Origin: Aestuariivita sp.
Lineage (GTDB): Bacteria; Pseudomonadota; Alphaproteobacteria; Rhodobacterales; Rhodobacteraceae
Length of the DNA stretch: 64,000 bases
Assembly: GCA_026709985.1 (NCBI GenBank)
Contig: JAPORY010000054.1
Location: 62,001-126,000 of the forward strand
Direction of reading: 5' to 3'
The position numbers and the translations under genes were made by a program. Position 1 is the first letter of the stretch. Each line of letters begins with the position of its first letter. The notes below the pieces were generated by a model. The model made no database searches, had not been told where the DNA came from, and saw only the letters and a program-made list of their open reading frames with translations. Of this stretch, positions 60,616 through 64,000 are shown in pieces.

Positions 60616-61153
60616 TCACTGTCTATCCATTTGCTAAAGTAATTTCACGTATTCTTTTCGCGTCTATCGTTCAACATTGTTGGTACTAAATCACCAAGTT
60701 GGTCTCTAAGCAAGGCGAATTTTCCATGATCTCGCTACAACCTTACTATCCCAGATAGTAAGACTTTTCTTAGTTTTTGCCCTAAACCGTTGCACGGCCT
60801 TTTGTTGAAGCTCTAAGCGAATCGTAGATCCTTGAAAATCGGACCTTAGGATCAAGCAGGACGGACGGTGGAGACGGGCTTAGAAACTTTCGATAGCGGA
60901 GAAAACTTTGGTCGGTTTGGATACGGTTATAGGGCTCAATACCAATACGATCACTGGATTACGGTACTTGTGTCAGAACGGGTTCAGGGCGATGGAGAGT
61001 GTCCGTGGTACTATCGCCCTTGGTCGGTTCGCAATCATTGACATGGTATGCAGGTGGATAACGAATCTGCAAAGCGGGGCGGCATTTCCGCAAAAACCTA
61101 CTGTCTTCTGAACAGTGATCAAATGAGAGTGGATCTACACGAGGTAAAACCAA
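60616..61153. other. Non-coding stretch between scoA and topA 3' end
   Basis: About 540 bp. It contains the palindrome at 60742-60762. A 67-codon rightward frame at 60908 is not protein-like. The topA transcript should end here but no U-rich terminator on the minus strand was recognised. Confidence 0.45.
60742..60762. promoter_or_regulatory. Palindrome upstream of scoA
   Basis: CTTACTATC and GATAGTAAG are perfect 9-base arms around CCA. The symmetry suits a dimeric regulator or a short terminator; T-rich sequence follows on the plus strand only, where no gene precedes it. Position about 130 bp upstream of scoA favours an operator. Confidence 0.4.
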
Positions 61154-63679
61154 TCATTTCTTTGCCGTTGTCTTTTTTCGAGATTTGCGTGCTGGTCGTC
61201 TTTTCGCTGCTTTTTCTTCCAGCAGCCGAACTGCGTCTTCGACTGTGACATCACTGGGTGCCAAGTCCTTCGGTAGGGTCGCATTTATTTTTTCCCACTT
61301 GATATAGGGACCATAGCGCCCGTCCATGACGTTCATCACCCGGCCATTCTCGGGATGTTCCCCTAAGGTCTTGAGCACTTTTGCAGTCGACCCCCGGCCG
61401 CCGAAGCTTGCGGCTTTTCGTGCGAGTTCATCGACAGCGCGATTTAATCCAATCGTAAAGACGTCTTCCACTTCTTTCAAATTAGCGTAACTTTTCCCGT
61501 GTCGCACATAGGGACCGTAGCGTCCGATGCTGACGACGATCATTTCACCATCTTCCGGATGTGGACCGATATCGCGTGGCAGACTCAACAGCTTGACGGC
61601 ATTCTCAAGGTCAATATCTGCTGCGTTCCAGCCCTTGGGAATAGACATTCGTGGCGGTTTAGTCCCATTTTCGCCCGCCGCGCCGCGCTGGACAAAAGGC
61701 CCGTATCGCCCCTTGAAAAGGCGGATTTCATCGCCAGTATCTATACCTAGTAGCTTGCCATCACTGGTGATGTCGTCGCTTGCACTTCCTGGCGGTCCGA
61801 AAGAACGCGTATAGCGGCATTCTGGATAGTTAGAACAGCCGATAAACGCCCCACCTGCGCGCGCAGTCCTAAGGCTTAGCCGACCAGTCTGACACGCAGG
61901 GCACGCGCGCGGGTCAGTGCCATCATCTTTAGGCGGAAACAGATGCGGCTCAAGGATCTCATTAATTTTATCAAGAACTTCGCCGATTCGTAAATCCGAT
62001 GTACCGTCGACGACTGCGGAAAAGTGATTCCAGAATTTTTCGAGTACCTTACGATAGTCACGGCTGCCGGCTGAAATATCGTCAAGCTCTTCCTCCATTG
62101 AGGCCGTGAAATTGTACTCAACATAGCGTTGGAAGTAGTTTGTGAGGAAAGCGGTAACGAGCCTTCCCATATCTTGTGGAGAAAGGCGCCCTTTTTCCTT
62201 ACGGACATAGCCGCGGTCTTGCACAGTGGTGATGATACTCGCATAGGTCGAGGGCCTGCCAATTCCCAATTCTTCCATCCGCTTGACAATGGTTGCTTCC
62301 GTATAGCGGGGAGGGGGCTGAGTGAAATGTTGAGCGGGCTTCACCTCAAGGGTTTTTACGTTCTCGTTCTGCTTGATCTGAGGAAGTTGCGCTATTTTTT
62401 CTTCTTTATTTGAATCATCTTTGCCCTCTTCATAAACCTTCAGAAACCCGTCAAATATTGTGACTTGACCGTTGGCGCGTAGCTGAACTGCATCGTCCCC
62501 TGCGCAGAGGTCAATGGTAGTGCGTTCAAGCGTTGCCGAGCTCATCTGGCACGCAATTGTCCGCTTCCAAATCAAACGGTATAGCTTGATTTGATCCGCA
62601 TCAATCAAATTGGGTTTTTCCTTCGCAAGGTCGGTTGGTCGAATACACTCATGGGCCTCTTGGGCATTCTTTGCCTTGTTCTTATACATTCGAGGAGAGT
62701 TTGGCACATAGTTTGAACCGAACTGCTGCCGGATTACGTCACGGGATTCATTGATAGCTTCTGGTGCCATATCAATACCGTCGGTTCGCATGTAGGTAAT
62801 ATGTCCCGCTTCATAGAGCTGTTGTGCGGTGCGCATCGTTTGCTTTGCGCTCAGACCGAGCTTGCGCGAGGCTTCCTGTTGCAACGTTGAGGTCATGAAC
62901 GGGGGTGCTGGATTGCGTTTTATCGGCTTAGACTCGATAGCGTGGACAGCGAACTCACGCTCATTGATCATATTAACGGCATTCAAAGCTTGTTGTTCGT
63001 TCTTGAGATCATAGCGACCGATTTTCTTGCCATTGATGTGGGATAGTCGAGCCTCGAATTGATGTCCGCGGGGGGTCGTGAAGAGAGTAATGACTGACCA
63101 GAATTCTTGCGGCTGGAAGATTTCGATTTCCATCTCTCGTTCGACGATCAGGCGCACACAGACTGATTGAACTCGGCCGGCAGATCTTGCTCCAGGAAGT
63201 TTTCTCCAGAGAACGGGAGAAAGTGTATAGCCAACGAGATAGTCAAGCGCACGCCGAGCGAGGTAAGCGCTCACGAGTGCCATATCGACGTCACGAGGTT
63301 TGGTCATCGCTTCTTGTACAGCGGATTTTGTGATCGCGTTGAAAGTAACACGCCGCACGGCCGTATCTTTTCGGATCGCACGCCGTTGCTTTAAGGTTTC
63401 ATGCAGGTGCCAGCTTATTGCTTCGCCCTCACGATCGGGATCGGTCGCGAGGATTAACTCGCGATCCGCATTGAGAGCGTCAGTAATTGCTTTTATATGT
63501 TTGTGACTGTCGGTTGAGACTTCCCATGTCATTGAAAATTCGTTGTCGGGGTCGACCGAACCTTCTTTCGGCGACAGATCTCTGACATGACCGAATGAGG
63601 CCAATACTTGATAATCGTTGCCGAGATATTTGTTGATTGTTCTTGCTTTGGCAGGGGATTCTACGACGACAACGGGCAT
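61154..63679 (-). CDS. topA: DNA topoisomerase I
   Basis: Type IA topoisomerase relaxing negative supercoils; 841 residues. The N-terminal Toprim shows VVVESPAKARTINKYLG and ATDPDREGEAISWHLHE (79-94). The active-site Tyr is Tyr296 in HITYMRTDGI. One C-terminal four-Cys zinc finger (CPACQTGRLSLRTARAGGAFIGCSNYPEC) is followed by repeated topoisomerase C-terminal motifs (GRYGPFVQRG, GRYGPYVRHG, GRYGPYIKWE). A Lys/Arg-rich tail ends the protein. The start is ATG 63679; dprA often precedes topA in relatives but is not visible in the window. Confidence 0.97.
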   Translation of the reverse strand: MPVVVVESPAKARTINKYLGNDYQVLASFGHVRDLSPKEGSVDPDNEFSMTWEVSTDSHKHIKAITDALNADRELILATDPDREGEAISWHLHETLKQRRAIRKDTAVRRVTFNAITKSAVQEAMTKPRDVDMALVSAYLARRALDYLVGYTLSPVLWRKLPGARSAGRVQSVCVRLIVEREMEIEIFQPQEFWSVITLFTTPRGHQFEARLSHINGKKIGRYDLKNEQQALNAVNMINEREFAVHAIESKPIKRNPAPPFMTSTLQQEASRKLGLSAKQTMRTAQQLYEAGHITYMRTDGIDMAPEAINESRDVIRQQFGSNYVPNSPRMYKNKAKNAQEAHECIRPTDLAKEKPNLIDADQIKLYRLIWKRTIACQMSSATLERTTIDLCAGDDAVQLRANGQVTIFDGFLKVYEEGKDDSNKEEKIAQLPQIKQNENVKTLEVKPAQHFTQPPPRYTEATIVKRMEELGIGRPSTYASIITTVQDRGYVRKEKGRLSPQDMGRLVTAFLTNYFQRYVEYNFTASMEEELDDISAGSRDYRKVLEKFWNHFSAVVDGTSDLRIGEVLDKINEILEPHLFPPKDDGTDPRACPACQTGRLSLRTARAGGAFIGCSNYPECRYTRSFGPPGSASDDITSDGKLLGIDTGDEIRLFKGRYGPFVQRGAAGENGTKPPRMSIPKGWNAADIDLENAVKLLSLPRDIGPHPEDGEMIVVSIGRYGPYVRHGKSYANLKEVEDVFTIGLNRAVDELARKAASFGGRGSTAKVLKTLGEHPENGRVMNVMDGRYGPYIKWEKINATLPKDLAPSDVTVEDAVRLLEEKAAKRRPARKSRKKTTAKK

Positions 63680-64000
63680 TTCTTTGCTTCTCCCAAATGA
63701 ATGAACTGGTGCTTATGACGGAAAGCAGGGCGAGACGCAAGCAGCCCTGAATGTCGGTCAACAGCCCCCTTCTTGGACAATTTGCGTGGGACTCAAATCG
63801 GTATGATCGGTAGAAGTCGGGGCGTTTTCGCCGCGAAATAATCTACCTAACTCCTGCACTTGATCGTGATCACGAAGTTGCATCGGAAATGGCCTTTAGC
63901 TCTGTGCAATAACTTTAGAATGTCGCAAGTTTTGTTCACAGGTGGGTAAACTAATCAAGTTCACAACTTCTCCCAGTCCATGAAGCGTACTGACGTCAGG
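63680..64000. other. Upstream region of topA, cut by window edge
   Basis: About 320 bp without a supported gene. It should hold the topA promoter and possibly the end of an upstream gene outside the window. Confidence 0.5.

Noticed and set aside
60908..61111. 67-codon rightward frame after topA
   Set aside because: No domain, no ribosome site, and composition unlike the real genes here.

Overview
This window looks like chromosomal DNA of an alphaproteobacterium, probably free-living or loosely host-associated. Three genes carry the lineage signal: an accessory complex I subunit of the NDUFS4 type, a class I (archaeal-type) lysyl-tRNA synthetase, and an FnrL-type oxygen sensor with an N-terminal cysteine cluster. 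Housekeeping genes (ileS, truA, uvrB, lysK, nadD, ettA, gltX, nadE, topA) alternate with accessory stretches. Long non-coding gaps and several broken genes suggest ongoing gene decay. The assignment below class level is not supported by anything I can see.

Layout. 1-3.5 kb: ileS (cut by the window edge) diverging from truA. 3.5-6.3 kb: an accessory block with an AAA ATPase and a broken secreted-protein gene, each preceded by a copy of the same ~110 bp element. 6.6-9.2 kb: an FAD-linked dehydrogenase and an exported metallo-beta-lactamase-fold protein. 9.4-15.9 kb: an oxidative-stress/manganese block, katG followed by sitABCD. 15.9-20.4 kb: a small nuclease island (DUF262/HNH protein, broken GIY-YIG nuclease, exported HNH nuclease) ending at a tRNA-Arg. 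20.5-31 kb: complex I subunit, uvrB, a second AAA ATPase homologous to the first, a HugZ-like protein, lysK, nadD, ettA. 32-36 kb: an exported peptidoglycan-binding protein with a strong terminator, then a hipBA toxin-antitoxin pair with nested operators. 36-43 kb: tesA diverging from a YbbAP-like ABC exporter, gltX, and a large MORN-repeat protein. 43-47 kb: a scarred locus where a nadE 5' copy is joined to a pdhB 5' fragment, next to a frameshifted pdhA/acoA that still has a sigma-54-like promoter, then intact nadE. 47-54 kb: fnrL and a complete yejABEF-type peptide importer. 54-64 kb: an IS4-family remnant, a hendecad-repeat coiled-coil membrane protein, a tannase-family esterase, small secreted proteins, a scoAB CoA-transferase and topA.

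How the genes work together: katG and SitABCD fit a manganese- and peroxide-defence unit. TesA with YbbAP-like proteins is a recurring bacterial neighbourhood. FnrL would give oxygen control. YejABEF imports peptides. The most novel points are the paired AAA ATPases and their shared upstream element, the exported glycine-rich HNH nuclease beside the tRNA, the rearrangement scar at 43.6 kb, and the internally duplicated coiled-coil gene. Base composition comments are by eye only.
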